NCBI GenBank assembly: GCA_024679565.1
Contig: JAIBDD010000016.1
Location: 1 to 64,000, forward strand
Direction: 5' to 3'
DNA: 64,000 nucleotides
Source: Bacteroidota bacterium
GTDB taxonomy: Bacteria; Bacteroidota; Bacteroidia; NS11-12g; UBA9320
The translations under genes and the position numbers were made by a program. This document shows, in pieces, positions 1-8,452 of the stretch. Every line of letters starts with the position of its first letter. Position 1 is the first letter of the stretch. A model generated the notes under the pieces. The model searched no databases, was not told where the DNA came from, and saw nothing but the letters and a program-made list of their open reading frames with translations.

Positions 1-1
1 A

Positions 2-700
2 CCCGACTTGCCTAATACTTTGGAATGGCCAAAATACGACGGCAAATCGATGGTTTTCTTTGCACAACTTAACCTAGCCGAAATTGAAGAATTCCATAGA
101 CACGACTTCCTTCCTTCAACTGGTGTGTTGTATTTCTTTTCATATTTCCCAGAGCCTGAAAATGAATTTGGCGCAGCCTACGACTTTGTGCGTGAAAAAG
201 AAAAATCGAAGGTCATGTATTACCAAGGCGATGTTGCACAACTGAGCTCAACACCATTCCCCTCCGACCTCACCAGCGAATATCACTTTGCCTCGAACAC
301 GTTGGCGTTTGAAACGTTCTTCCACCTTCCACCATCTGCAGAAACAATTAAGATTGAAACCAGCACATTGTCAGATAGCGACAAAGAGAAAGTCGAGGAA
401 TTCAATGACGCCCACTGCGACCAACTGTACAACAATCAAATATTAGGCATTCCAAATCCAATGCAGTATGGTGTGGATTTTGACCTCGCGCTGGCGCATT
501 TGCATGTATCATTTGAAGACTATGAATCTTCAGAAGAAAAAAAGATCAAAATTGATACGACCAGAGATGAATTCGTCTACCTTTTAGCCATGCCGCAGTT
601 TGAGCGAATCGGTGATTCACAAGGCTATTTTGGCATCCATATCAACGACTTAAAATCAAGTGATTTTGAAAAGGCTTTGTTTGTCATGCAAGGCACGTAA
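2..700 (+). CDS. DUF1963 (YwqG-like) protein, 5' truncated by window edge
   Basis: C-terminal part of a YwqG-like DUF1963 protein. The frame is open to the first base, and the TTG at 8 that could serve as a start lies inside the family motif (PDLPNTLEWP followed by FFAQLNLAEI), so the true start is to the left of the window. The visible features are the conserved WP..G......AQ.NLAE.. block, then LPSTGVLYFF, and near the C-terminus a GYFGIHINDL-type strand, all typical of DUF1963. The family has no established biochemical role; members are cytosolic and often sit next to hypothetical genes. No signal peptide or membrane segment is seen in the part present. It is followed by a separate promoter box for the next gene, so it probably ends its own transcript. 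Family assignment is good, function unknown. Confidence 0.8.
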   Translation, partial: PDLPNTLEWPKYDGKSMVFFAQLNLAEIEEFHRHDFLPSTGVLYFFSYFPEPENEFGAAYDFVREKEKSKVMYYQGDVAQLSSTPFPSDLTSEYHFASNTLAFETFFHLPPSAETIKIETSTLSDSDKEKVEEFNDAHCDQLYNNQILGIPNPMQYGVDFDLALAHLHVSFEDYESSEEKKIKIDTTRDEFVYLLAMPQFERIGDSQGYFGIHINDLKSSDFEKALFVMQGT

Positions 701-793
701 TCCAGTAAAAAATGAGACGTAGAAACGAAATGAATCCATAAGCACATATCCAAAGACGCTAATGGCTACAGTCAAGTTTAAACAGAAACTGGA

Positions 794-801
794 TATATTT
801 G
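794..801 (+). promoter_or_regulatory. -7 box (TATATTTG) before VOC gene
   Basis: Exact match to the Bacteroidota -7 consensus TAnnTTTG, ending 11 nt before the ATG at 813. No TTG lies at the usual 17-23 nt upstream, so only half of the promoter is supported. Confidence 0.45.
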
Positions 802-812
802 TTTAGTAACCA

Positions 813-1493
813 ATGAAGATTAAGGAACTAACATTATACACTTCTGAGCTTCACCAACAGCGTGATTTCTACCAACATGTATTTGGTCTCAAAACAACCA
901 ATAAATCACCCAACTCTTTTAGTGTTCGATTAGGCCACTCCAAGCTCCTGTTCGAAAAGAGTGAAAAGCCGCATGTCTATCATTATTGCTTCTTAATACC
1001 AAATAACAAACTAGCATTAGCCATAAACTGGTTACAAGACAGACTTAGCGTTATCACCTATGAGAATGGGCGAATTATTGAGCCGGGGCCTGATGATTGG
1101 AATTCGGAGTCGGTATACTTCTTTGACCCAACAGTAAACATTTTGGAGTTTATCGTCCGACATAACCTTAACAACTACTCTGACCGTGAGGGTTTTGATG
1201 CTTCTCAAATTATTTCGATGAACGAAATAGGTATGGCTTCAAAACATCCTGAAAGACTTAATCAGGAATTAAAACTGGTGTTAGGTTCAAAACTTAAATA
1301 TGGCAATGTCGATAGGTTTGGAGCAAATGGATCAGAAGACGGCCTTTTCCTTTTGGTAAACTACAATAAAAAAAGGACGTGGTTTCCAACAAACATCCCA
1401 CCTACTCCAACACCATTTAAAGGCATATTTGAACACGACAACAATCAAGTTTTATTGAAATTTGAAAATGAATCGGTGATAGCCATTGCATAA
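813..1493 (+). CDS. VOC (glyoxalase/dioxygenase-fold) protein
   Basis: A 226-residue protein of the vicinal oxygen chelate superfamily, with two beta-alpha-beta-beta-beta halves. The first half starts at residue 1 with the usual strand and helix containing RDFYQHVFGL, and closes near residue 105 with FDPTVNILEFIVRH, where the Glu matches a metal-ligand position of the fold. The His usually found in the first strand is absent (the strand reads ELTLYTSEL), so a canonical dioxygenase or glyoxalase I metal site is not evident. The second half (about 120-226) is less conserved. It could be an isomerase, a lyase or a ligand-binding protein. It is a single gene between the DUF1963 and carbonic anhydrase genes, with its own promoter box upstream. 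Confidence 0.75.
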   Translation: MKIKELTLYTSELHQQRDFYQHVFGLKTTNKSPNSFSVRLGHSKLLFEKSEKPHVYHYCFLIPNNKLALAINWLQDRLSVITYENGRIIEPGPDDWNSESVYFFDPTVNILEFIVRHNLNNYSDREGFDASQIISMNEIGMASKHPERLNQELKLVLGSKLKYGNVDRFGANGSEDGLFLLVNYNKKRTWFPTNIPPTPTPFKGIFEHDNNQVLLKFENESVIAIA

Positions 1494-1540
1494 TTGCTAT
1501 TCGCTTTATATAATTGACACTCAGAAAAGAAGATTAGAAA

Positions 1541-2107
1541 ATGAATATATCAGAAATTAAACAGCGATTGACAGAAGGTAACGCAAGATTTGTTGAAGAC
1601 AAACTTGATGGCAAATTGCAAGACAGTAATAGAAGAAACACGTTGGTATCTGGACAAGAACCACATACGATCGTATTAAGTTGCGCCGATAGTCGTGTTG
1701 TTCCTGAACTTGCCTTTGATGCCGGTTTAGGTGAACTTTTTGTTGTGCGCGTTGCAGGAAACGTGGCAAACAGTTCGTCGTTGGCAAGTATGGAATATGC
1801 CGTTGCCAATTGCGGTTCGAAAGTAATTGTGGTATTAGGACATCAAAGTTGTGGTGCTGTAACTGCAGCTGTAAATGGTGGCGACAATGGTTACAATCTT
1901 AATCACCTGTTAGGCCATATTACACCAGCTATTAGTGCCTCTAAAGCAGGGGACTCTGTCAACGAAATTGTCAAAATCAACGCACAAATGACGGCAGAGG
2001 AGTTGGTAAACCGCTCTTCAATAATTGGTGATGCCGCTAAAAGAGGTGATATTGAAATCGTTTCGGCTTATTATAGTTTAGAAACCGGAGAAGTCACATT
2101 CTTATAG
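1541..2107 (+). CDS. beta-class carbonic anhydrase
   Basis: Interconverts CO2 and bicarbonate in the cytoplasm. The zinc ligands are readable: Cys48 in CADSRVVPE, then His101 and Cys104 in GHQSCGAV; Asp50 and Arg52 form the conserved catalytic dyad. At 188 residues it is slightly short for a bacterial beta enzyme (about 190-230) but has the whole core, ending with the conserved AYYSLETGEVTFL strand. No signal peptide is present. The ATG is the only sensible start, since the helix that opens the family (IKQRLTEGNARF) begins at residue 6. It stands alone, with 47 nt to the upstream gene. The sequence SLASMEYAVANCGSK matches the dimer-interface helix of the family. Confidence 0.96.
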   Translation: MNISEIKQRLTEGNARFVEDKLDGKLQDSNRRNTLVSGQEPHTIVLSCADSRVVPELAFDAGLGELFVVRVAGNVANSSSLASMEYAVANCGSKVIVVLGHQSCGAVTAAVNGGDNGYNLNHLLGHITPAISASKAGDSVNEIVKINAQMTAEELVNRSSIIGDAAKRGDIEIVSAYYSLETGEVTFL

Positions 2108-2247
2108 ACGCCCATCGACACATAGTTAGAGGTTATCGTAGATAGCTGAGTTATCTTGGCTAAGGTCATAACACCAGCAACATACGTATGCATGATAAAG
2201 TGTTTCATCTTTTTTTTTGAATAAATTGTAGTTCAATTCAATCCAAT

Positions 2248-2675
2248 ATGAGGTACACTTTAGTTAATACAATCAACCGCTCGCTTGACGACGTAATCAA
2301 CAAATTTAAGGACCCAGAAGGTGTAAAACATTGGATGGAAGGTTTACAAAAGATTGAACACATCTCTGGAACACCTGGTAAAAAAGGTGCTAAAAGCAAC
2401 TTTTATTTTGTCCATAAAAAAAAGGAAATGAAAATTTCCGAAACCATTCTTGAGGAAAACTTACCCGACCAAATCAAATTTGGATATACCAGTTCGATGG
2501 GATACAATGAAGTAGAAATGCAATTTGAAAAAATTGAGGACAAGGTTGTCAAACAAACAACAGCTACTTCGAAATGAAAGGAATCATGAAGCTTTTTGCC
2601 CCTTTAATGAAAGGCATGTTCAAGAAACAAACGATAAAATATATGACTGCCTTCAAGGCCTATGTAGAACAATAA
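2248..2675 (+). pseudogene. SRPBCC (START-like) protein with apparent frameshift
   Basis: A small cytosolic SRPBCC-fold protein (polyketide-cyclase/START-like ligand-binding barrel) broken into two frames. The first frame (2248-2577, 109 residues) carries the N-terminal strand, VIN.F.DPEGVKHWMEGL and the central sheet, and ends abruptly after KQTTATSK. The expected C-terminal helix is in another frame: from about 2559 the sequence reads NSYFEMKGIMKLFAPLMK and then GMFKKQTIKYMTAFKAYVEQ, with a stop at 2673-2675. That helix is typical of the family. Restoring a single A in the AAAC-rich stretch 2551-2561 joins the frames as KQTNSYFEMKG. It is either a recent one-base deletion or a sequencing error. 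It is followed 9 nt later by the DUF1059 gene. Confidence 0.8.
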
Positions 2676-2684
2676 ACCTGTATT

Positions 2685-2927
2685 ATGAAATCAATGAGCT
2701 GTAACGAACTCGGTGGCGCATGTGATGTACTATTTAATGCCGCAACGTTCGAAGAAATTCAAGAGAAAAGTAAACAACACGGAATGGAGATGTTTCAAAA
2801 ACAAGATACTCCACATATTCAAGCCATGCAAAAAATGCGTGAGCTTATGCAGTCTGCGGATTCAGACGCTATGATGAAATGGATGGCCGAAAAGAGACGA
2901 GCTTTTTATGCAAAACCCGAAGAATAA
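2685..2927 (+). CDS. DUF1059-like small protein
   Basis: An 80-residue soluble protein opening with MKSMSCNELGGACDVLF, the signature of the DUF1059 family: two cysteines near residues 6 and 13 followed by a helix containing ATFEEIQEKSKQHGMEMF. The C-terminal half is a second Met- and Glu-rich helix with repeated M..M.. spacing. The function of the family is unknown; the paired Cys could bind metal or be redox active, which is inference. It starts 9 nt after the reconstructed end of the SRPBCC gene, so the two probably form one transcript. It is convergent with the cysteine dioxygenase gene, with 13 nt between the stops. Confidence 0.85.
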   Translation: MKSMSCNELGGACDVLFNAATFEEIQEKSKQHGMEMFQKQDTPHIQAMQKMRELMQSADSDAMMKWMAEKRRAFYAKPEE

Positions 2928-2940
2928 TCCACAAAAGCGT

Positions 2941-3495
2941 CTATTTAATTTCGACAATGGAGTGGTATACAAGATCTTTCGGAACATACCTTAATTCAGA
3001 TTCATCATAGATATTGCACCGGCTTATTGGTTTTGCATAAATATGCAAAGACATTGCGCGTTCATTTCCAACATTCTTCAATCGGTGGCAACCCATAAAG
3101 TCAATCATATAGGTGGTGTGACCTGCATGTGCAACACTGTTTTTAATAAGTGTTGGTTCGCCCAAATCATTTGGCTTGTATATCGTTTCTTCCAGTGAGC
3201 CGCTAATGATTTTAACCCAGCATTCCTCCCCACCATGATCATGAATGGGTGTAAATTGGCCCTTCTCCCAGCATAGTAATATTACCTCATACTGCTCATC
3301 ACAATACAAGCAGTTTCTGGTATAATGCACGTCACTCCAAGAACCGTATGGTTCAAAGTCACATCCCGAAAGATCAACAGCATTGATACACGCGTTAAAC
3401 TGCGATTTATTTAAACTTGCCATGCACGATAGCAAATCTTGGACTGAATTTATGTTTTCTGTTAAAATCTGAGTGGAGTTTGTACTAGAGGTCAT
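2941..3495 (-). CDS. cysteine dioxygenase type I family (cupin)
   Basis: An Fe(II)-dependent thiol dioxygenase of the CDO family, which oxidises L-cysteine to cysteine sulfinate with O2 in the cytoplasm. The cupin motif PIHDHG supplies His85 and His87, and His151 in MSLHIYAKP is the third iron ligand. Cys92 in GGEECWV sits where mammalian CDO has the Cys of the Cys-Tyr crosslink; many bacterial CDOs have Gly there, so this is worth noting. At 184 residues it is close to the family norm (about 180-200). The N-terminal 25 residues are low in conservation and a later start is possible, but no strong alternative is seen. It is divergent from the PutP-type symporter. Substrate (cysteine versus 3-mercaptopropionate or related thiol) cannot be decided from sequence alone. 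Confidence 0.9.
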   Translation of the reverse strand: MTSSTNSTQILTENINSVQDLLSCMASLNKSQFNACINAVDLSGCDFEPYGSWSDVHYTRNCLYCDEQYEVILLCWEKGQFTPIHDHGGEECWVKIISGSLEETIYKPNDLGEPTLIKNSVAHAGHTTYMIDFMGCHRLKNVGNERAMSLHIYAKPISRCNIYDESELRYVPKDLVYHSIVEIK

Positions 3496-3601
3496 GTGGG
3501 ATTAATCAATTATAAATCCAAGGACTACCCCTAAATTTAGTATCCGTCATCAGTTTTACCTTCAGAATCAGACACAAACGAAGTTAATCATTTTTGCCTC
3601 C

Positions 3602-3675
3602 TTTTAGCCATTTTAAGTCTATTTACGACATATTCCACCCCATTTTCGTCCAAAATGAACTGATTTTGGCTAAAA
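3602..3675. repeat. nested inverted repeats between CDO and putP
   Basis: The left arm TTTTAGCCA (3602-3610) pairs with TGGCTAAAA (3667-3675). Inside them CATTTT (3641-3646) pairs with AAAATG (3652-3657) around a 5-nt spacer. The position between two divergent genes suggests operator sites or a cruciform, but no regulator can be named. Confidence 0.4.
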
Positions 3676-3714
3676 TGTCGCCAATTCGACAAACGTCATA
3701 AGCCATGGAAAATC

Positions 3715-5304
3715 ATGGATAATTTGTCAAAATACCTTTACTTCCAACATTATTGGCTAATATCCAAGATTATGATTTCAAACCCACTTACAGTCAAATT
3801 AATTGTCTTAAGCATTTATGTTGCCATCCTGTTTTTAATTGGGGTCGTTGCATCCAAAAGAATTAAAAATATAAGCGATTATTATGTTGGCGGGAAAAAG
3901 ATGGGGTTCTGGGCCGTTGCTTTTTCTGCAAGAGCAACAGGCGAGTCTGGCTGGCTACTAATCGGATTGACTGGCATGGGTGCCATTGCTGGATATGCTG
4001 GTTATTGGGTGGTTGCCGGAGAACTTCTTGGGGTGTTTATTTCTTGGCAATTCATGGCAAAAAAATTCAAACGCAGATCTGACTCCTTTGGTTCCATTAC
4101 CATTCCAGATTATTTACAAAGTCATTTTAAAACAACTAATCATACATTAAGAGCTGTTGCTGCAGCTGCCCTTGTCATTTTCATTGTTATTTATGTTGCT
4201 TCACAAATAGATGTAACAGGAGTTGCCTTCAAATCAATGCTTGACATTGACTATAAAGTAGGGGCATTAATTGGCTTTTTAATTGTGCTCGTCTACATAT
4301 TTTTAGGTGGATTTGTGGCGGCGGTTTGGTCAGATTTATTTCAAGGTGTGTTAATGTTTATTGGGCTCGTTTTGTTGCCTATCGTGGTGTGGTTCTCTAT
4401 GGATCACGGCACAGGAATTACAGAAGGTTTAAACATGATTGACCCTGCCTTAACCAATATTTGGGGGAAAAGTGACGACATATGGATGAACATATTCACC
4501 ATCATAGGTTTTTCTATGATTGGTTTAGGTTTTCTTGGCTCTCCACAAGTGTATGTCCGATTCATGTCGATTAAGAATGAAGCCGAGATTGATAAGGGAA
4601 AAAAAGTTGCCCTACTCTTTACCCTGCTAACTGACGCCGCAGCAGTGACTATTGGTATTCTTGCACGTGTCATCTTTACCAAACACGGCCAAGATGCAGA
4701 GGTCATTTTAGGCATTGGAGGGAAAGATGTTTTGAGTATGATTACCGAACTATATCTACCACTGGTTGTGGTGGCGATTTACGTCGCGATAGTGCTCTCT
4801 GCAATCATGTCTACGATCGATTCATTATTGATACTCGCATCAAGTTCAATTTCTCGCGACTTCTATCAAAAGATATTTAGACCAGACCTTAAAGACGAAA
4901 ACCTCACCAATATCTCAAGAATATCTACCGTGATAATGGCTGTTTTGGCATTAGGTTTAGCCATCATTCTTAATTGGGTTTCACCCGACCGACAAGTTTT
5001 TTGGGTCATTATATTTGGTTGGTCTGGAATTGCCGCAACATTCTGTCCCGTAATTATTCTCACATTATTTTGGAAAGGCTATAGCGAAAAAGGTGCTATT
5101 GCGTCGATGATTACCGGATTTGCTTCCGTAATTGTCTTTAAGTTTTTTGTCCAATCCATAGAATCCGTTGGAAAGTACTTTATCGAACTAGACGTTCTTG
5201 CTCCATCATTTGCCCTAGCGATGATTGTCGGTGTAATCGTATCTAAGCTTTATCCACCTAGACCAGAAGCGGTCAAAAATTTAGACGAGATTGACAAATC
5301 ATAG
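3715..5304 (+). CDS. putP: sodium/proline symporter family (SSS, PutP-like)
   Basis: A sodium:solute symporter of the inner membrane with about 13 membrane helices. The stretch ARATGESGWLLIGLTG (about residues 73-88) corresponds to the PutP SGA.D.SGWLL.GLPG sodium/proline site, and SSISRDFYQKI and the preceding TIDSLLILASS segment match the TM8 sodium-site region. Total length is 529; homologues begin just before TM1, so the ATG at 3772 (MISNPLTVKLIVL, residue 20) may be the real start and the first 19 residues untranslated. The role is uptake of proline driven by the sodium gradient, as nutrient or osmoprotectant. No putA or pyrroline-5-carboxylate dehydrogenase is adjacent, so substrate specificity is by family only. 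It is divergent from cysteine dioxygenase across a region with nested inverted repeats. Confidence 0.88.
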   Translation: MDNLSKYLYFQHYWLISKIMISNPLTVKLIVLSIYVAILFLIGVVASKRIKNISDYYVGGKKMGFWAVAFSARATGESGWLLIGLTGMGAIAGYAGYWVVAGELLGVFISWQFMAKKFKRRSDSFGSITIPDYLQSHFKTTNHTLRAVAAAALVIFIVIYVASQIDVTGVAFKSMLDIDYKVGALIGFLIVLVYIFLGGFVAAVWSDLFQGVLMFIGLVLLPIVVWFSMDHGTGITEGLNMIDPALTNIWGKSDDIWMNIFTIIGFSMIGLGFLGSPQVYVRFMSIKNEAEIDKGKKVALLFTLLTDAAAVTIGILARVIFTKHGQDAEVILGIGGKDVLSMITELYLPLVVVAIYVAIVLSAIMSTIDSLLILASSSISRDFYQKIFRPDLKDENLTNISRISTVIMAVLALGLAIILNWVSPDRQVFWVIIFGWSGIAATFCPVIILTLFWKGYSEKGAIASMITGFASVIVFKFFVQSIESVGKYFIELDVLAPSFALAMIVGVIVSKLYPPRPEAVKNLDEIDKS

Positions 5305-5479
5305 CCGCTCACGTTGTCAAAACATATAAACATCGCAAACTCATTAGCGTAACGGGTGTAAGAAATAATCGTGGTTTCGGTTGATATTTCCCACTTGCTT
5401 ATGCGAGAATAATCTACGTTGTTTGACTAGATAATTGTAACATCTTACGTATTAAAGCGTTTTGAAAGTAGTGCGGTTC

Positions 5480-6001
5480 ATGAAGTTAATTTCGATTCTC
5501 CTATTTCTATTGCTGGCAACAACGTTGCAGGCACAACCTGCTTCTGTGGGTTCATCAATATATGGTGATTTTAATGGCGACGGAATTAAAGAATATGCAT
5601 TTTCGGTTCAGACCAAATCAGGCGTCGGCAATGCCGTTGAAAATGGAACTCCAGGCAGTTATGCTGTCTTCTTTTCAACAAATCTTATTCCAACCATAGC
5701 CGCTGGCTGCTGTGAAATTATTCTCATTAATGAAGGTGACTTAGACGGTGATGGCGCAGAAGATATTAGTTTATATCAAGCCCCAATGAATGGCAACACA
5801 CACACCATGACCACGCTATCTCTTAAAGACACTACTTGGGAAACAATCGTTCCAGTTTTTTTGATTCCTACTGGTGGCAAACCTTTAACCCCAAAGGATT
5901 TAGATGAACGTGTCTATAGTAAAGATGGTATTGTTTACTACCTAGACAACATCATAAACGATGAAAATTTAACGTTAATCGAGCAAGAAGTCCGATTGTA
6001 A
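5480..6001 (+). CDS. secreted protein with DxDxDG (FG-GAP/dockerin-like) loops
   Basis: I chose the ATG at 5480 because MKLISILLFLLLATTLQAQ is a clean signal peptide with cleavage before Gln; an in-frame TTG 18 nt upstream would only add a charged leader. The mature part is about 155 residues. It contains DFNGDGIKEY (near residue 28) and DLDGDGAEDI (near residue 92), two acidic loops of the type that bind calcium in FG-GAP, dockerin and thrombospondin type 3 repeats; each is followed by a strand, as in FG-GAP repeats. Two adjacent Cys (GCCE) lie between them. No sorting tail or lipobox is present, so it is probably periplasmic or released. Precise function unknown. Confidence 0.7.
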   Translation: MKLISILLFLLLATTLQAQPASVGSSIYGDFNGDGIKEYAFSVQTKSGVGNAVENGTPGSYAVFFSTNLIPTIAAGCCEIILINEGDLDGDGAEDISLYQAPMNGNTHTMTTLSLKDTTWETIVPVFLIPTGGKPLTPKDLDERVYSKDGIVYYLDNIINDENLTLIEQEVRL

Positions 6002-6029
6002 AGATTCGATAGCTGCTTTGAAGCTAGGC

Positions 6030-6737
6030 TTAGCTTACAAGCGTCCCCACCTCGTTGCCGTGAACCAAATTCACCAAGTTATCTTCTTTGTTCATATCAA
6101 AAACGACTATCGGTAGGTGGTTTTCTTGGCATAATGTAAACGCCGTCATATCCATTACTTTCAGTTGTCTTTGTATTGCTTCTGTGAAAGACAAGTTGTT
6201 ATACCTAGTTGCGGTAGCGTCCTTCTCAGGATCAGCAGAATAAATACCATCTACACGGGTTCCTTTTAGCAACACATCAGCTTCAATTTCGACTGATCGC
6301 AATGAAGCTGCAGTATCCGTTGTAAAATATGGATTGCCTGTACCTGCACCAAATATCACCACACGGCCTTTTTCAAGGTGCCTAATGGCTCTTCGACGTA
6401 TAAACGGTTCAGCTATCTGTTCCATCTTAATAGCGCTCAGCAAACGTGTAAAAATGCCTTGCTTCTCTAATGCTCCTTGTAAAGCCATTGCGTTGATAAC
6501 GGTAGCCAACATACCCATATAATCTGCCTGGGCTCTGTCTTCCATTCCACCTTCAACACCTTGGACACCCCTAAATATGTTTCCTCCACCAATAACTATT
6601 GCTACTTCAACGCCAAGATCCAAAACTTTCTTAATTTCATTGGCGTACCGCCCAAGAACTTCAGGGTCTATCCCATACTCTTTAGTCCCTAAAAGGGCCT
6701 CACCACTTAACTTTAGCAATATTCTTTTATACTTCAT
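6030..6737 (-). CDS. pyrH: UMP kinase
   Basis: Phosphorylates UMP to UDP with ATP in the cytoplasm, feeding pyrimidine nucleotide synthesis. The protein belongs to the amino-acid-kinase fold, not the adenylate-kinase fold: KLSGEALLG near residue 9, IGGGNIFRG near 49, the uridylate-binding [13 protein letters not shown] near 131 and the [18 protein letters not shown] segment are all diagnostic. Length 235 is standard for bacterial PyrH. It lies 88 nt behind tsf, but an intrinsic terminator sits in that gap, so it either relies on read-through or on a promoter in the remaining 36 nt. The usual partner frr is not downstream; the next gene is convergent. Confidence 0.97.
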   Translation of the reverse strand: MKYKRILLKLSGEALLGTKEYGIDPEVLGRYANEIKKVLDLGVEVAIVIGGGNIFRGVQGVEGGMEDRAQADYMGMLATVINAMALQGALEKQGIFTRLLSAIKMEQIAEPFIRRRAIRHLEKGRVVIFGAGTGNPYFTTDTAASLRSVEIEADVLLKGTRVDGIYSADPEKDATATRYNNLSFTEAIQRQLKVMDMTAFTLCQENHLPIVVFDMNKEDNLVNLVHGNEVGTLVS

Positions 6738-6773
6738 GTTCCTTTAGGACTTCATTATTATTCAAAAAAAGGC

Positions 6774-6803
6774 AAAAAAAAAGGAGAAACTATGTTTCTC
6801 CTT
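6774..6803 (-). terminator. intrinsic terminator after tsf
   Basis: A perfect 10-bp stem (6781-6790 with 6794-6803, loop of 3) is followed on the minus strand by seven T (6774-6780). It lies 22 nt after the tsf stop and just before pyrH. Confidence 0.9.
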
Positions 6804-6825
6804 ATCTCTTTATTTACAATTGTAA

Positions 6826-7656
6826 TTAACCAAGTGCAATTCTTGAGAAAGATGATACCTTTAAATCAGCGTCGATGCCTTTAAGCATGCCTTCAACGCT
6901 CACCGATGTATCTTTAACAAAAGACTGTTTAGTTAATGTATTTTCTTTATAAAACTTATTCAGCTTACCCATCGCAATCTTTTCGATGATTTGCTCAGGC
7001 TTACCTTCAGCACGTGCTTGTTCACGTCCTATTTCCAGTTCTCTTTCTATAACGTCAGCAGGAATATCATCCTGACCTACAGATACAGGGTTCATTGCTG
7101 CAATTTGCATAGCAACATCTTTCCCAGCCGCTGAAATGTCATCATTTGTTGGCAAACTCAATTCAACTAAAACACCAATTCTGTTTCCAGCGTGGATGTA
7201 GTTAATTACAGATGCTCCTGAAACGATATCATATTTGGAAACATCGATTTTCTCACCAATCTTACCCATTTCTTCAGTCAATCGCTCACTGATAACCTGT
7301 CCATCAATACTTAATGCTTTCAAAGCATCTAAGTCTGCTGCTTTGTTTTCTAAAGCAATTTTAGCGATGTTATCGGCAAGTGCTATAAAGTCAGCGTTTT
7401 TCGCTACGAAGTCAGTCTCACAACTTAATCTTACGATTACACCAACAGTGCTATCATCAGATGCCAAAGCAATAACTGCCCCTTCTGTTGCATCTCTGTC
7501 TGCACGGTTTGCTGAAATTTTTTGTCCTTTTTTTCTAAGTAGGTCGATAGCTGCCTCAAAGTCGCCACCTACTTCAGTTAATGCCTTTTTGCAGTCCATC
7601 ATGCCTGCTCCAGTCATTTTTCTCAATTCGTTTACTGCTGCTGCGGTAATAGCCAT
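6826..7656 (-). CDS. tsf: elongation factor Ts
   Basis: The guanine-nucleotide exchange factor of EF-Tu. The N-terminal UBA-like domain is present (VNELRKMTGAGMMDCKKALT, residues 8-27), followed by the dimerisation core with CETDFVAKN near residue 79 (the EF-Tu contact TDFV). Length 276 matches Bacteroidota EF-Ts. It is co-directional with rpsB (31 nt upstream) in the rplM-rpsI-rpsB-tsf operon. The start ATG places the UBA helix at the usual distance from the N-terminus. The intrinsic terminator just downstream makes tsf the last gene of the main transcript. Confidence 0.98.
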   Translation of the reverse strand: MAITAAAVNELRKMTGAGMMDCKKALTEVGGDFEAAIDLLRKKGQKISANRADRDATEGAVIALASDDSTVGVIVRLSCETDFVAKNADFIALADNIAKIALENKAADLDALKALSIDGQVISERLTEEMGKIGEKIDVSKYDIVSGASVINYIHAGNRIGVLVELSLPTNDDISAAGKDVAMQIAAMNPVSVGQDDIPADVIERELEIGREQARAEGKPEQIIEKIAMGKLNKFYKENTLTKQSFVKDTSVSVEGMLKGIDADLKVSSFSRIALG

Positions 7657-7687
7657 GAAAATATATTTTTAAAGTGTTATGATCCGA

Positions 7688-8443
7688 TTAATTAGCAGCA
7701 ACTTCTTTTGTTGCGCTTTCTTTATCTGCATCTTTCTTAGCAGCTTCTTTAGCTTGCTTTCTTTCGCTAAGACCTTCAGCAATTGCATCAGCAAAGCTTC
7801 TAGCCAACAATTCGATAGACGCAGACGCATCATCATTCCCAGGGATTGGATGATCCGCTAAATTTGGATTTGAATTCGTATCAACAATCGCAAAAATTGG
7901 AATATTTAACTTTTGCGCTTCCTTAACTGCAATATGCTCACGCTTTACGTCGATGATAAATAATGCAGCTGGTAGTCTGTTCAATTGTTCGATTCCACCA
8001 AGTAAACGTTGCAATTTTGTTTTCTCACGATCCTTCATCAAACGCTCCTTTTTGTTAAGGTGCAAGTAGGTACCATCAGTCACCATTTTATCAATGGATT
8101 GCATTTTCTTGATTGACTTTCTTACAGTAGCGAAGTTTGTTAACATACCACCTAACCAACGTTCAGTTACGTAAGGCATGTTTACACGTGTTGCCTCATT
8201 TTGAACGATGTCTTTGGCTTGCTTTTTTGTAGCAACAAACATTACTTTTCGCCCTGACTTTGTAATACTTTTTACCGCTGCCTTCGCATCGTTAAGTTTT
8301 GAAAGGGTTTTGTTTAAGTCAATGATGTGAATCCCATTTTGCTCCATAAAAATAAAAGGAGCCATTTTTGGATTCCACTTACTGGTAAGGTGACCGTAGT
8401 GTACACCTGCATCCAATAATGTTTTTGTCGTAATTTCTGACAT
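7688..8443 (-). CDS. rpsB: 30S ribosomal protein S2
   Basis: A small-subunit ribosomal protein required for S1 binding and initiation. Diagnostic sequences: LLDAGVHYGHLTSKWNPKMAPFI is spread over residues 9-31, RWLGGMLTNF near 99-108, and IPIFAIVDTNSNP followed by DHPIPGNDDA near 180-205. Length 251 includes a short Lys/Ala/Glu-rich C-terminal tail (about 20 residues), common in Bacteroidota S2. It lies between rpsI (9 nt away) and tsf. Confidence 0.98.
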   Translation of the reverse strand: MSEITTKTLLDAGVHYGHLTSKWNPKMAPFIFMEQNGIHIIDLNKTLSKLNDAKAAVKSITKSGRKVMFVATKKQAKDIVQNEATRVNMPYVTERWLGGMLTNFATVRKSIKKMQSIDKMVTDGTYLHLNKKERLMKDREKTKLQRLLGGIEQLNRLPAALFIIDVKREHIAVKEAQKLNIPIFAIVDTNSNPNLADHPIPGNDDASASIELLARSFADAIAEGLSERKQAKEAAKKDADKESATKEVAAN

Positions 8444-8452
8444 ATACGAAGT

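Noticed and set aside
1534-1809. Minus-strand frames over the carbonic anhydrase gene
   Set aside because: Shadow frames of a gene with all catalytic residues; no start signal or domain.
6021-6036. Small hairpin AAGCTA-GGCT-TAGCTT at the pyrH stop
   Set aside because: Only 6 bp, AT-rich, overlaps the stop codon and lacks a T tract on either strand.
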